A stretch of 64,000 bases of DNA, from contig NC_068937.1 in NCBI RefSeq assembly GCF_016801865.2, positions 34,871,692-34,935,691 on the forward strand. The letters are read 5' to 3'. The position numbers and the translations under genes are program-made. Source of the DNA: Culex pipiens pallens. Taxonomy: Eukaryota > Arthropoda > Insecta > Diptera > Culicidae. The notes beneath the pieces were generated by a model. That model saw only the letters and a list, made by a program, of their open reading frames with translations. It did no database searches and was not told where the DNA came from. Within the stretch, counting starts at the first letter, position 1; every line of letters begins with the position of its first letter. Shown here in pieces: positions 1-11,084 of this stretch.

Positions 1-33
1 GTCAGATGCTCTAGCCATTCGACCACCGAGGGG
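1..33 (-). repeat. tRNA-Ser-like 5' half, cut by the window edge
   Basis: Read on the minus strand this matches the start and D-arm of a serine-type tRNA (GTGGTCGAATGGCTAGAGC followed by ATCTGAC). The anticodon arm and everything after it lie outside the window. It could be a tRNA gene or the promoter head of a tRNA-derived SINE. No matching acceptor stem can be tested. Confidence 0.35.
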
Positions 34-173
34 TTGACACCCCTTGAGTGAATTAATCCGTAGTGGTGAATTAATGTCACAAGGTCATTTATACTATATA
101 ATACAACAATCCCTTCCCCAACGATTCCCCTACACACCACACACCATTGTAATCTATAAATAACTCGAACCGG

Positions 174-305
174 TTGGTATGGTATGTCCCCGGCTTCTTC
201 TTTTTCCCTGATGATTCTATGAAATGTGGGTTCCGTTCATAGAATCTGCCTCATGCGGTTAATGCAACGCAGTAGGCCGGGCCGCTTTAATGAGTGTATT
301 TTTGG
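174..305 (+). repeat. Dispersed repeat P, copy 1
   Basis: Shares an ordered set of blocks with 31672-31800: TTGGTAYGGTATGTCC, then GATTCTRTGAAATGTG, then a GTAGG..GGCCGCTTTAAT end. The second copy lies near the 3' end of a retroposed insert with a 24-bp duplication, so P is probably the 3' part of a retroposon. Family not recognised. Confidence 0.55.
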
Positions 306-1020
306 ATTGGATGAAACTTCGTATAATAAAATAAAATCAAAATAAATAATTTAAAATTTCAAAAATGATTTTTGGCTTTAAAAATCAAATTCACAATCAA
401 AAAGTACTCAACGTAAATGTCGATATCGTGCACTTTTTTTCGAATCAATTCCACTAAAAATTGATTTTTGTTGGTAACCTGATTTTTTTTACCTGTATTA
501 GTCATCACCAAGCTTGATCATCTCTAAATATATTGTTTTTGGAAAAGATCAGAAAATTTTATATTATTTTGTTTCCAAGATATTGAAGATTGGACCAATG
601 GTTGCTGAGATACAGCCTCCGAAAAGGAGATCAATTAGTTAAAAATATTAAAAATAATAGAATAAACATATTTTCAAAAAATTTCAGGTTAACCCTAACA
701 TTTGATATGGTCGAGTATAAATGTGTGTATGCCTTTTCAAATGTTAGAGCTGATTTCTGGTGTTTTTTTTTTGAAAAGGTCCAATAAACATAATTTTATT
801 TTTTTTGCTTTTTGGTTGTTTTTAAATACCTTTGACTCTAGGCGGCTTTGAAAACACTCACAAAATAAATTATTGAACCTTTTCAAAGAAAAATAATCTA
901 GATTTGAAAATTTCGCGATACTTTCACCTTTTGACATTGAAAATTATAGCTTTAGCGTCCAGAAGGTAGACTATGTTTTTTTTGTGGACTCGTAAACGGT
1001 GCCTAATATCGAAATTTATG
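306..1020. other. AT-rich non-coding stretch with decayed repeat traces
   Basis: No gene seen. It contains phrases that recur in the window, such as 'GGACCAATGGTTGCTGAGAT' near 591, which resembles the interior of family Y (compare 9891-9906). Probably an old, unrecognisable element. Confidence 0.5.
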
Positions 1021-1023
1021 TAA

Positions 1024-1187
1024 GGGTGCGTTCTTTTATTAAGTAACCAAAATTTTTGATTTTTGGACCACCTCCTCTCCTCCCTCTTAACGAAATTTCC
1101 ATATATTTTTTAAAATTTTGGTAAGGAGCGTAACACGGCCTTTGACCCCCCGTCCCCAACTGCGTTACGTAATAAAAGAACGCTCCC
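1024..1187. mobile_element. MITE with GGGWGCGTTCTTTTATTA ends (PIF/Harbinger-like)
   Basis: Inverted ends of about 24 bp: GGGTGCGTTCTTTTATTAAG on the left pairs with the reverse complement of the right end, GGGAGCGTTCTTTTATTACG. TAA flanks both sides (1021-1023 and 1188-1190). A 3-bp TWA duplication with G-rich ends is the habit of PIF/Harbinger elements. No coding capacity in 164 bp. Confidence 0.75.
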
Positions 1188-1189
1188 TA

Positions 1190-1668
1190 AAGTACTTATC
1201 GATTGCAAATTTAATTTAACGTCTTAAAAAATCTCAAAATATTTTTTCCAGCCCTTTTCCTCATTTTGAAAAAATCATGTTTTTTTTCAGAAAATTGGCA
1301 ACACTGCCTAATGAATTTTGAACAATTTGTGCTATGCATTTTTTTTTTATTCAAAACATATAATAAAATTAGATTTTTCAGAAATGTTTGTTTTGCGCAA
1401 TTACTTATTGTGTGCGAAAAGTACAATTTAAAAATGAGAGCTTTTTTTTAGAGTGTAGCTACTTTTGCTTAGTAGTCCTAAGTAATACCTACAACTTTGC
1501 CGAGACATTAAATCAATTAGAAAATATGTTCTAAAGATCACGAGTAAGTGCAATAGGTCTTTAGTGCCATTTGTATCTTGTGAAGAAATTTTCTAATCGA
1601 TTTGGTGTCTGCGGCAATGTGCAAAAGGGATGCAAAGGGATTTACAAACTATGAAAAATTTGATTATA
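1190..1668. other. AT-rich DNA with a family Y fragment
   Basis: Around 1487-1610 the text 'CCTACAACTTTGCCGAGACA' resembles the Y-family interior at 10503-10525 and 57060-57085. No gene seen. Confidence 0.45.
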
Positions 1669-2128
1669 AGTCTGGTACAAATTTTATTTAAAGTTATTCT
1701 CCCCCCCCCCCCCCTTCAAAGTTGGTCTGGAAATTCAGGAGGCATCAATTTTTTTTTCAAAAAATTTAAAAATTTCAATAGAAATTTAAGTGCAAACAGC
1801 TGAAATTGATTTAAAATGCATTCCCCTGCGTTTAAAATCAAGCCTTGGCATGTTTGGGTTGATTTAAACATCTTTTGAATTATTGAAAATTTTCGATGTT
1901 TAGTATCGCAAAAAGTTTTTTTTCGATATTTTTTTGTTTTCGTCAAATCTTACTTTTTTTTGAAAACTAATGATTGCAAAACAACTCAACTAGTTTGAAA
2001 TGCATTTTAAAACACTTGTTGCATTCAAATGTTGAGGCTATGGCTTGTTATTTCAATATTCCCCCCCCCCCCTCGACCACGGCCAGAGCCGAGGTACAAA
2101 CACTTTGAAAAATATTTGCATCGGCCTA
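1669..2128 (+). mobile_element. Family X element, full-length candidate
   Basis: The left end (TCTGGTACAAATTT) pairs imperfectly with the reverse complement of the right end (GGCCGATGCAAATATTT). Inside are two poly-C tracts (1701-1714 and 2061-2072) and a long T-rich centre. Related pieces occur at 25330-25500, 33705-34026, 39409-39702, 41143-41450, 41737-41895 and 55327-55690, which supports a dispersed non-autonomous element. No transposase seen and the superfamily is not known. Confidence 0.55.
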
Positions 2129-3730
2129 TTTTTTTTTGTCACAAAATAAAATTTGCAATTGAAAATTGCTTCAAAATTATTATAATATGGTGCTTCGTTT
2201 TCTTGACAAGGTCGTTTTCAAGTTGATGTTTTTTAAATGTCAAGTTTTTTTTTATATTTTTAATATATTTCATGAAGGAAAAGCACCCCTGATTCGCCCC
2301 TGATAGCTTTCAAAACTATTTCAATAACTCTTCAGGTTCGTTTTAATACAATTATTCCAAACTACCAGAATTCGCTTGAGAATTGAACTAAAACTGTCGT
2401 TTCCAGTATTTCAATGGCATGTTAAACGTTGCATTTGCTGCTCAAAATTAGTCACCTGTAGCCAACTAAGCTACTTTATTGCTCCGGTTACAAAACCCCA
2501 AATATCCCGAAACTGTCACAACCAATTAGCAGATCAACAAATATCCGCTACACCAAATTCATCGCGAATGCCAAATAAATTGCCCCGCCCCCTCCCCCTT
2601 TCGCGAGCACGCTTTTCCAGCAATTTATGGCGGATAATATTTACCGATTTGGCGATTTTCCAGCCGACATCACTTAGTCAGTCTCTGGTTTCACCGGTCA
2701 GGAGCCTATAATTGCCCAGATTATAGCAAAAATAAATCCGTTTCCCATCGCACCCTTTCGGGGGCACACCTTTGACTGCGGAGGGGGGAGGGGTGTGTGT
2801 ATGTGTTTATGAGAGAGAGGAAGAGAAATGATATTCCCGATTTGTGCAGAGTCTTTTCACCGGAAGCGGAATCAACGGAAGTCGGGGAGGTTGAGGAAGG
2901 GTGGCAAATAATCCCATTGATTGGGAAAATATTAGTCTTGCCTCTCGGTAGACTGACTCGGAAATTGGTTGGACGCTTTGGAAATTAACGCAGTATTTGT
3001 CTTTTGGAGATTCAGTTTGTTTTATTTAGCTCAGTTTGTGCAGTTCACAGGGAAATGTTTGTTTATTTGTGCGAATGCAATCGTGCGCGTTAATTCAATC
3101 AATTTGAAACAAAAGCACATGCCATAAGTAAATTTAAACAATTGTGTTTACAATCCGAAAATAAGACAGAGATATAAAAACTTGACGATGAACACCAGCA
3201 TCATTTGCCATCATTAAGTTTAATTAATTGACAAATATTTATACAAAAAATTAACTCTTGTGTTTACAAGCAAATTTTTGTTTGTTTTTTTTTTTTAAAT
3301 AAAGCTCAAATACGTGTAAATGAACCAAACAATTATTATAATTTTTTTTCAGTTATTAGTTTTGTTATCTAAGCATTTATAAAAAGGTTGATTAGTGTAA
3401 AAATTTCATTTCAGTCTATAATTTCTTTAATTTTTACCCTTATTGATTTTGAAATTTTTAATGCGATTTAAACAATTGAAAATTCTGTGTCTCCAACTCA
3501 CTATTTGAAGCCCTTAATGAAATGGATTGGCAAATTGAGCTTTGTAGAGAAGTGTTCAAAGTACTGGGAGAAGCAGTATTTAACAAAATTTTTTTTTATT
3601 TTTCAAACATTTTTAAAAGTTTTTTTTAATGTTAAGCAACTGTGATAAGTGAAATGTTGTAAAATAAGATAATTTTCAAACTCTTAATGTGTCATATTTT
3701 TCGTGTTAAGAAAAAGTTCGGTTAAGAAAT
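2129..3730. other. Unique island 2376-3000 inside AT-rich DNA
   Basis: 2376-3000 is richer in G+C, with a C-rich run near 2582-2600 and a purine-rich GAGAGAGG patch near 2811. It has no recurrence elsewhere in the window. The open frames here (111 and 63 codons) look like chance frames: no recognised motif and no splice context. 3001-3730 is AT-rich with nothing identifiable. Confidence 0.45.
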
Positions 3731-3738
3731 TTGGTAGT

Positions 3739-4898
3739 TAGAGGTGGGCAAAACCGCTCTTTTTTTAAAGCCTCTCATTTTCGTTCGCTCATTAAAATGA
3801 GCCGCTCTTTTGAACGGCTCTTTCGCTCTTTTTCAAAATTTTGTAAAATAGGCTACTTTAAAGAATGGTGTGATATTTTATTTTTTTCAGTAGACTTTTA
3901 TACGAATAAAAAACTGAAAACGAAAAGATTAGCTTGAGAACCATAGGTTTAAACTAGGCCTGCCCAACCTTTTTGGCTCAATTTTCACATTTTTGATCGT
4001 CAAAATTACAATTGTTCTTTTTTTTTCATGTAATCGGTTCACAGATGACCAGTGATCATTACGCGGGCCGGACCGATTTTTCACTTAAACGACATGCAGA
4101 AATATTTTTTGAATCTTTTGTCAAAGTTATGTTAACTGGTCATCTAAGAACCGATTCCTTGCAAAAAACCATGAAAAAATGAACAATTGTAATTTTTACG
4201 ATCAAAAATGTGAAAATTGAGCCAAAAAGGTTGGGCAGGCCTAAATGTTTGAATTATTGGGTGGGAAGAGCCCCAAACTTCAATCTAGAGTTTTTGTGAA
4301 AATTGTTATTAATTTTACCAAATTGCGTTTATTTCTGCTAAAATTTAACAAATTCTGATATTTAATTTTGAGAAAATATTCTACGAATTCTTTTCTACAT
4401 TCAGATTTAATCAATAAAGTCTATAAAAGCCAAAATTTAATCGGGAAGAGGACATGGCTATTTAGTAGTTTTTCAGCAAAATTTTTCAAGTTAAGCATTT
4501 TGAAATGCTCAAATTTGTACTCGGATTTTACGATGTGCAATGTAATGTTTTCTATTTTGTTTAGAAAATCATTCACTTTTCAAGTAAATTTGGTACATGC
4601 GAAAGTACACCCTTAACAAAATTCGGACAAATTTGACATTAATTTATAAACATTGAAATTTTTCAATTCTCAAAAAAAAAAAAACAAATTAAATGCTACA
4701 ATTTGTAGGAAATTAAATAAATACAATTATTATAAACTTAAAAACACAAGTTAAAAAATCATTCGTTCTTAGAACGGTTCATTCGAAAGACTGAAGTTTC
4801 AAAAAGAACCGCGGCTCTTTTTTTGTGAGCCATGGTTCGTTCGCTCTTTTTAGTGAACCGGCTCTTTGAGCGGCTCGCTCTTTTTTTACCCACATCTA
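3739..4898. mobile_element. hAT-like non-autonomous element, 1160 bp
   Basis: Ends are TAGAGGTGGGCAAAACCGC on the left and, as reverse complement, TAGATGTGGGTAAAAAAAGA on the right; TAGAKGTGGGYAAA is a typical hAT terminus. Flanking 8-mers TTGGTAGT (3731-3738) and CTGGTAGT (4899-4906) match at 7 of 8, the hAT duplication length. Subterminal zones are full of short GAGCGG/CCGCTC and AAAGAGC motifs in both orientations, as expected of transposase-binding repeats. No transposase frame. A second element is nested at 3955-4243. Confidence 0.8.
3955..4243. mobile_element. Nested palindromic MITE with TAGGCCTGCCCAACC ends
   Basis: Nearly perfect inverted ends of about 45 bp: TAGGCCTGCCCAACCTTTTT on the left and its reverse complement on the right. 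It lies inside the hAT-like element 3739-4898, so it is younger. The terminal type (YAGGCCTGCCCAACC) resembles hAT MITEs, but I see no convincing 8-bp duplication. Confidence 0.75.
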
Positions 4899-4906
4899 CT
4901 GGTAGT

Positions 4907-5765
4907 ACATATTTTCAAATATAACCCTCAAATTCAAGACGTTTTCATTAAAACATTTTTTTAAGTGTTTATTTCTTGAAAACAAAGTTTAAAATCGGTT
5001 TAGATTGCGACAAGAGTTGATATTTTGTATAATTTATTTACAATTGAATTTAACGGTGCACATCAACCAGAGCTCTAGTACCAAGATTTTTGTTACAGAC
5101 ATTTTAGTAACTTCAAAACTACGGGAACTATTGATATTCATCCCCTAAATTATTGTCTACAAAATAATGTACAAAAAAAAAACTGAAATTTTACGCTTAA
5201 AGTAAAATAAATCCAGGTGTCAAACAATTAATTAATTTTTGGTGGAATTGTCTGCTCTCTTCAATAATTTGAAATCTAGCCCTGTATGTCCAATATAACT
5301 GATTTCCGATCTTGGAAAAAGTATTTTTCTTTCAAAATGTCGAAATTATTTTTATAGAAAAGAGCATAAAACTTCATAAAAGTTTAATTTTTCACTTTGG
5401 AAATAGAACCAATAAAAAAAAAATAGAACCAATAGTTCTACCAAATCTAATTTGATGACACCGAGATTTTTATTTTATATTACAAAATTTAAGCGTTAGG
5501 AGGCTATATCTCCGCAACCAGCAGTCTGAACAACAGAGTCAAAACCGTAAATGTTTGGAGGTTTTCTCAGCACCTTCAAAATATTTTTGGTATTTTTTCT
5601 TCATGATTTATTTGAAACTGCCAAAAACTGAACATTTTTCAAAAAATCACCTTGAAAATGCCTACAACTTGAAAACGGTACATTTTATCAAACATTTTTA
5701 GTTTTGATTGCAAATTTTATCTTGCAACTAAAAATTTTTTTTTTGAAATTTTGATAAGGGACCAT
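4907..5765. other. AT-rich non-coding DNA
   Basis: No gene seen. At 5054-5070 there is a solitary TAACGGTGCACATCAACC, the left end of the MITE found complete at 23376-23553. The rest is A/T-rich text with phrases shared with family Y. Confidence 0.45.
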
Positions 5766-5767
5766 TA

Positions 5768-6253
5768 GGGTGCCCAGAAAAAATGAACCCCTGCTCCACA
5801 AGTGGAAAACGGTTTTTTGGGTCATTTTAAGAATCTGTGTAAATTTTGAGCGAACTTGGATGAGATTAACCCATTGATACCCGAGCCTTAAGTTGGCAAA
5901 AACAATGTTTTTCATACAAAAATGACTTTTTTAAATCGCTAATAACTTTTCAGGATCAAGTTTTACAGCTGAGGTATGTTCTACAAAGTTGTAGAGCATT
6001 AAATTTTCAATAAAAATCTCACTTTTGGGAACATTAGGATGGAAGTAGCGCACCGTGCAGACCAAACCGTAAGAAACTTGGGTTTTCCGTACATTTTTTC
6101 GATTTTTCCCATACAAACTTCACCTCCGAGTATCAATGGGTAAATGATGACCAATTTTGCTCATATTTGGCCCAGAGTCCTAAAATAGGTCAAGGAACAA
6201 AATTCAGCTTGTGGAGCTAGGTTTCGAAAAAAAGTTCCATATTCTGGGCACCC
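5768..6253. mobile_element. MITE with GGGTGCCCAGAA ends, copy 1
   Basis: Ends GGGTGCCCAGAAAAA and TTCTGGGCACCC are inverted repeats. The interior is about 90% alike by eye to 42515-42972, which has a perfect 8-bp duplication, placing the family in hAT. Here the duplication has decayed. Open frames inside (75 and 61 codons, minus strand) are not conserved as proteins between the two copies. Confidence 0.75.
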
Positions 6254-6255
6254 TT

Positions 6256-6840
6256 AAACAATATTGTAGATTTCACCAAAAATCGCATTTTTTCATCTCT
6301 GATTTCAGATTTTGCACCATCCTTAACTCTAGCGCAAGTTTATCTTTTTTGAGTTCCCTCAAACATGTAAAAATTAAAAAAAAATGTCATAGAATGCGTA
6401 TTTCAGGAATTTAACTATTAGTGATACAAAGTTAAACAAAAAGTTGGGGAATCATTTCCTTTTGCACATTTTCTTTTCTGAAAAGTTTTATTATTCTTTA
6501 TTTTCCTGAAAAGTCCTAACCATGAACTACAACTTTGTTGAAGAAACTAAATCGATTATGAAATCCCATATCAAGATATCAAATATTTTCAAATATTCAC
6601 ATACCTAGCCCGTAAAAATGTATGGTACCTTGTATTGAACAAATATGATGCATAATGACTTTTTTGACATGGAAAAAGTTTCATCAAAACTAAATAACGC
6701 AAAATTAAAGTTTCTTAAGTATTTGAGAAATTCTAGAGAATTACTCTTATAGCAAAAGTGCGGCTCACTTTAGTTTTTTGAAGACTCATTTTTTTTCAAT
6801 GTAACTTAATGGTAATTTATCATTTCTCCTTAAAATATTA
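6256..6840. other. AT-rich DNA with Y-like remnants
   Basis: No gene. Near 6728 the text TCTAGAGAATTACTC resembles the terminal TCTAGAGAATTGCTC of family Y, suggesting a decayed right end. Confidence 0.4.
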
Positions 6841-7672
6841 AAATATTATGTTACATCGCACTAAAGACCATCCTTTGCCCCTCCCCCTTCCAAGACCATT
6901 AAAGCGCACCTCCTCACGTACTTATCGCTGCAGTGTCAAGCTGTTTGGCGTTGTTTTCCCAGCACACAAACAAAACCAAACTGGCGATAACAGGTTGTGC
7001 GCGACCATAAAAAGCTCTTCCTCGGTGGGTTTTCGATATCAACCCAACGCTCTCCGCTCGACCCACCCAAAATTACCCCAACCCCATTCGATCCGCAGGG
7101 GGGAGGGTGTACGAACACAACACACCCTCTATTAAACATCAATTTCCGCCACTTCGGTGCCACGCAAAAACTAAACAATTTCCACCATTCCTCCCAGCAC
7201 CACCCACTTTTTGAAATTTTCCCCTAACCCACTTGGTGGGGCAGCCCTTTTGGTTGGCTTGTTGTTCGACAAGAAACATTAGATGCCACAATCCGATAAA
7301 GATCTTCATTAGCTGCGAATACCCCCCCTCTTCCTGAATTTTCCTTTGCTCTTTCCCAACGAGTAATTTTCCCTCCCCGAGTTTTCCTATAGCCTCAGGG
7401 ACATCGCAAATGCTGGCAAATGAGCAACGGCAGCAGCAAACGAAACGCAAGAAATCGTTCCTGCTTGCTGCTTTTTGCGGTCTGTTGGTACACGACGACA
7501 AGGAAGGTTTCCCTCCCACTATTATGGACTGTTGCTGGTGGGAAGTTTTTCTCTCCCCCAACCTGCTAACAATACACGCAGCAACAACAGCAGCAGCACT
7601 TTAGAAGAGTTTTCCTCCGATATTGGCAGGGGGAGTGGAACGGTGGGAAAGTTTGATGCTTTGTGACTGAAT
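6841..7672. other. Unique GC-richer island
   Basis: Sequence with higher G+C and no copy elsewhere in the window. Overlapping frames on both strands (up to 140 codons) are mutually antisense and show no domain, signal peptide or splice pattern, so I do not call a gene. It includes CAG/CAA-rich text near 7420-7440 and 7578-7600. It abuts the simple arrays on its right. Confidence 0.4.
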
Positions 7673-7786
7673 AAAAACAAAAACAAAAACAAAAACAAAA
7701 ACAAAAACAAAAACAAAAACAAAAACAAAAACAAAAACAAAAACAAAAACAAAAACAAAAACAAAAACAAAAACAAAAACAAAAAC
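7673..7786. repeat. (AAAAAC)19 hexamer array
   Basis: Perfect tandem hexamers over 114 bp. On the minus strand it reads GTTTTT and creates artificial frames of alternating F/L, V/F or C/F residues. It passes within a few bases into the CCCAAAA array. Confidence 0.97.
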
Positions 7787-7792
7787 CCAAAT

Positions 7793-8045
7793 CCCAAAAC
7801 CCAAAACCCAAAACCCAAAACCCAAAACCCAAAACCCAAAACCCAAAACCCAAAACCCAAAACCCAAAACCCAAAACCCAAAACCCAAAACCCAAAACCC
7901 AAAACCCAAAACCCAAAACCCAAAACCCAAAACCCAAAACCCAAAACCCAAAACCCAAAACCCAAAACCCAAAACCCAAAACCCAAAACCCAAAACCCAA
8001 AACCCAAAACCCAAAACCCAAAACCCAAAACCCAAAACCCAAAAA
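7793..8045. repeat. (CCCAAAA)n heptamer array, about 36 copies, telomere-like
   Basis: Nearly perfect tandem heptamers. The minus strand reads GGGTTTT, so it has regular GGG runs spaced by four T, a pattern that can fold as a G-quadruplex. It differs from the TTAGG telomere of most insects, and Diptera use other telomere systems, so this is telomere-like in form only. The long GFWVL-type frames here are artefacts of 7-bp periodicity. Confidence 0.97.
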
Positions 8046-8091
8046 CCCAACACTAGTTTTTTGTTGCGATCTGGTACCACTGTGCAGTGGT

Positions 8092-11076
8092 TAGTGCGTC
8101 CATCCCGGGAATTCCCGGGACAAAAATCCCGGGATTTTTCCAGAACCGGGAATTCCCGAATCCCGGGATTTTTTATAATTTGTCCCGGGAATTCCCGAAA
8201 AAAAAAACAAATTTTGGTCTGGAAATTCTGATTTGGTTGTGGAAATATATGAACAGTTGAATACCTCAGAATCGATAATAATTTTAAAGCATTATAATTT
8301 GTATTTAGCATATATCAGCATTAATTTAGTTTATTAGGGAAAATTGTTTAAATTTTAGTTTACCGATCTGCAAAATGCCTAGCGCCTTAAATATTTCATA
8401 TTTGATTTTATATATTTTTAAAAGATTGATATATCTACTTATATTTATGATTTAAAAGTTGGAAAAAAAAATCAAATCAAATTATGTTTCATCAAGCACT
8501 GGTATGTGGGGCAAATCAGGACAAATGAAACGAATTTAGACAGCTATTTAGTATTTTTTTGCATGATGTTTTGAATTACTTTGGTTAAAACAGGAACAGA
8601 ACAAAACAATTTCACAGAACACCGATTTTTTAATTTATTGTTCTAAAATCTCTTTACCTATTTAGACTGTTTTTTCCTAGTTGGCGGTAGTAACTTAAAA
8701 AATAATTTGAAAAATATGTTTTTTGCAAACGTTTTTTTGTGAAAGTTAAACATTTTAGCACTTGTATTAATAAGTAAAATTTTCAAATTATTTTTTAATT
8801 TTAACGGTGAATTTATCTAACACATGGATGTTTGCAAAAAATTCGATTTTTTTTGTATTTTTTAATCCGACTGAAACTTTTTTGGTGGCTTTGGTATGCC
8901 CAAAGAAGCCATTTTGCATCATTAGTTTGTCCATATAATTTTCCATACAAATTTGGCAGCTGTCCATACAAAAATGATGTTTGAAAATTCAAAAATCTGT
9001 ATCTTTTGAAGGAATTTTTTGATCGATTTGGTGTCTTTGGCAAAGTTGTAGGAATGGATACGGACTACACTGGAAAAAAATGATACACGGTAAAAAAAAA
9101 TTGGTGATTTTTTTATTTAACTTTTTATCACATAAACTTGATTTGCAAAAAAACACTATTTTTATTTTTTTTTATTTTTTGATATGTTTTAGAGGACATA
9201 AAATGCCAACTTTTCAGAAATTTTCAGGTTGTGCAAAAAATCTTTGAGCGAGTTATGAATTTTTTAATCAATACTGATTTTTTCAAAAAATCGAAATATT
9301 GGTCGCAAAATTTTTTCAACATCATTTTTCGATGTAAAATCAAATTTGCAATCGAAAAGTACGTCAGTAAAATTTTGATAAAGTGCACCGTTTTCAAGAT
9401 AAATCCATATTTAGGTGACTTTTTTGAAAATAGTCGCAGTTTTTCATTTTTTTAAATTAGTGCACATGTTTGCACACTTTTGGAAAAAATATTTTTGAAA
9501 AGCTGAGAAAATTCTCTATATTTTGCTTCTTTGGACTTTGTTGATACGATCTTTAGTTGCTGAGATATTGCAATGCAAAGGTTTAAAAACAGGAAAATTG
9601 ATGTTTTCTAAGTCTCACCCAAACAGCCCACCATGTTTAAATGTCGATATGTCAGCAACTAATAGTCCGATTTTCAATGTTAATATATGAAACATTTGTG
9701 AAATTTTCCGATCTTTTCAAAAACAATATTTTCAAAATCTTTAAACCAAGACTAACATTTTAAAAGGGCGTAATATTGAATGTTTGGCCCTTTTGAAATG
9801 TTAGTCTTGATTTGAAAATTTTGAAAATATTGTTTTCGAATAGATCGGAAAATTTCACAAATGTTTCATATATTAACATTGAAAATCGGACCATTAGTTG
9901 CTGAGATATCGACATTAGAAAATGGTGGGTTGTTTGGGTGAGACTTAGAAAACATCAATTTTCCTGTTTTTAAACCTTTGCATTGCAATATCTCAGCAAC
10001 TAAAGATCGTATCAACAAAGTCCGAAGAAGCAAAATATAGAGAATTTTCTCAGCTTTTCAAAAATATTTTTTCCAAAAGTGTGCAAACATGTGCACTAAT
10101 TTAAAAAAAATGAAAAACTGCGACTATTTTCTAAAAAGTCACCTAAATATGGATTTATCTTGAAAACGGTGCACTTTATCAAAATTTTACTAAAGTACTT
10201 TTTGATTGCAAATTTGATTTTACATCAAAAAATGAAGTTGAAAAATTTTTGCGACCAATATTTCGATTTTTTGAAAAAATCAGTATTGATTAAAAAATTC
10301 ATAACTCGCTCAAAGATTTTTTGCACAACCTGAAAATTTCTGAAAAGTTGGCATTTTATGTCCTCTAAAACATATCAAAAAATAAAAAAAATAAAAATAG
10401 TGTTTTTTTGCAAATCAAGTTTTAGTGATAAAAAGTTAAATAAAAAAATCACCAATTTTTTTTTACCGTGTATCATTTTTTTCCAGTGTAGTCCATATCC
10501 ATACCTACAACTTTGCCGAAGACACCAAATCGATCAAAAAATTCCTTCAAAAGATACAGATTTTTGAATTATCACATATCATTTTTGTATGGACAGCTGC
10601 CAAATTTGTATGGAAAATTATATGGACAAACTAATGATGCAAAATGGCTTCTTTGGGCATACCGAAGGCACCAAAAAAGTTTCAGTCGGATTAAAAAATA
10701 CAAAAATTAAAATTGAAGAAAAAAGACCGATTTCCTAGAGAATTGCTCAATATATTTGTATAAGTTTATTTAATTTGAATCACATTGTAGTTCATTTAAA
10801 ATCCAAATCACAACAAAGAACAAAAAAACTTATTTTAATTTTATATAGGCTTTTTAAAAACTATCGTCCTTGTATAGATTGAAGAGTAGATTATCAGAAA
10901 TTTATATGATTGAGCTAATTCTATGATTTCATGCTTGAAAACATAACAAATATAATGAAAACATAGATTTTATTACTGTTTAAAAAATTTCCCGGGATCC
11001 CGGGAATTCCCGGGATTCCAAAAATATTTTTCCCGTTTCCCGGGAAATTCAAAACCCGGGAAATTTGGACGCCCTA
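8092..11076. mobile_element. hAT-like element with perfect 8-bp duplication, 2985 bp
   Basis: Ends TAGTGCGTCCA and (reverse complement) TAGGGCGTCCA; GCAGTGGT flanks both sides exactly (8084-8091 and 11077-11084). Subterminal DNA at both ends is crowded with CCCGGGAATTCCCGGG-type palindromes, probably transposase-binding repeats. The right part (10800-11030) is homologous to 41460-41736, so the same family is also at 39212-41736. No transposase frame; the middle is occupied by the long palindrome 8850-10706, a later insertion of family Y. Confidence 0.88.
8850..10706. mobile_element. Near-perfect 1.86-kb palindrome (family Y)
   Basis: Two arms of about 920 bp are reverse complements with scattered mismatches and small gaps, around a loop of roughly 17 bp at 9770-9786. 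The same small frame (beginning MPKTPNRSKNSF) appears on opposite strands at 8813-9043 and 10513-10710 because of this symmetry; it is not a gene. The right-hand side continues to GAGAATTGCTC at 10738-10748, the terminus typical of family Y; the left terminus is lost. Confidence 0.9.
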
Positions 11077-11084
11077 GCAGTGGT

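Noticed and set aside
7522..8311. Three minus-strand frames of 158-236 codons rich in GFWVLGFG
   Set aside because: A 7-bp repeat reads the same heptad in all three frames; this is period arithmetic, not a protein.
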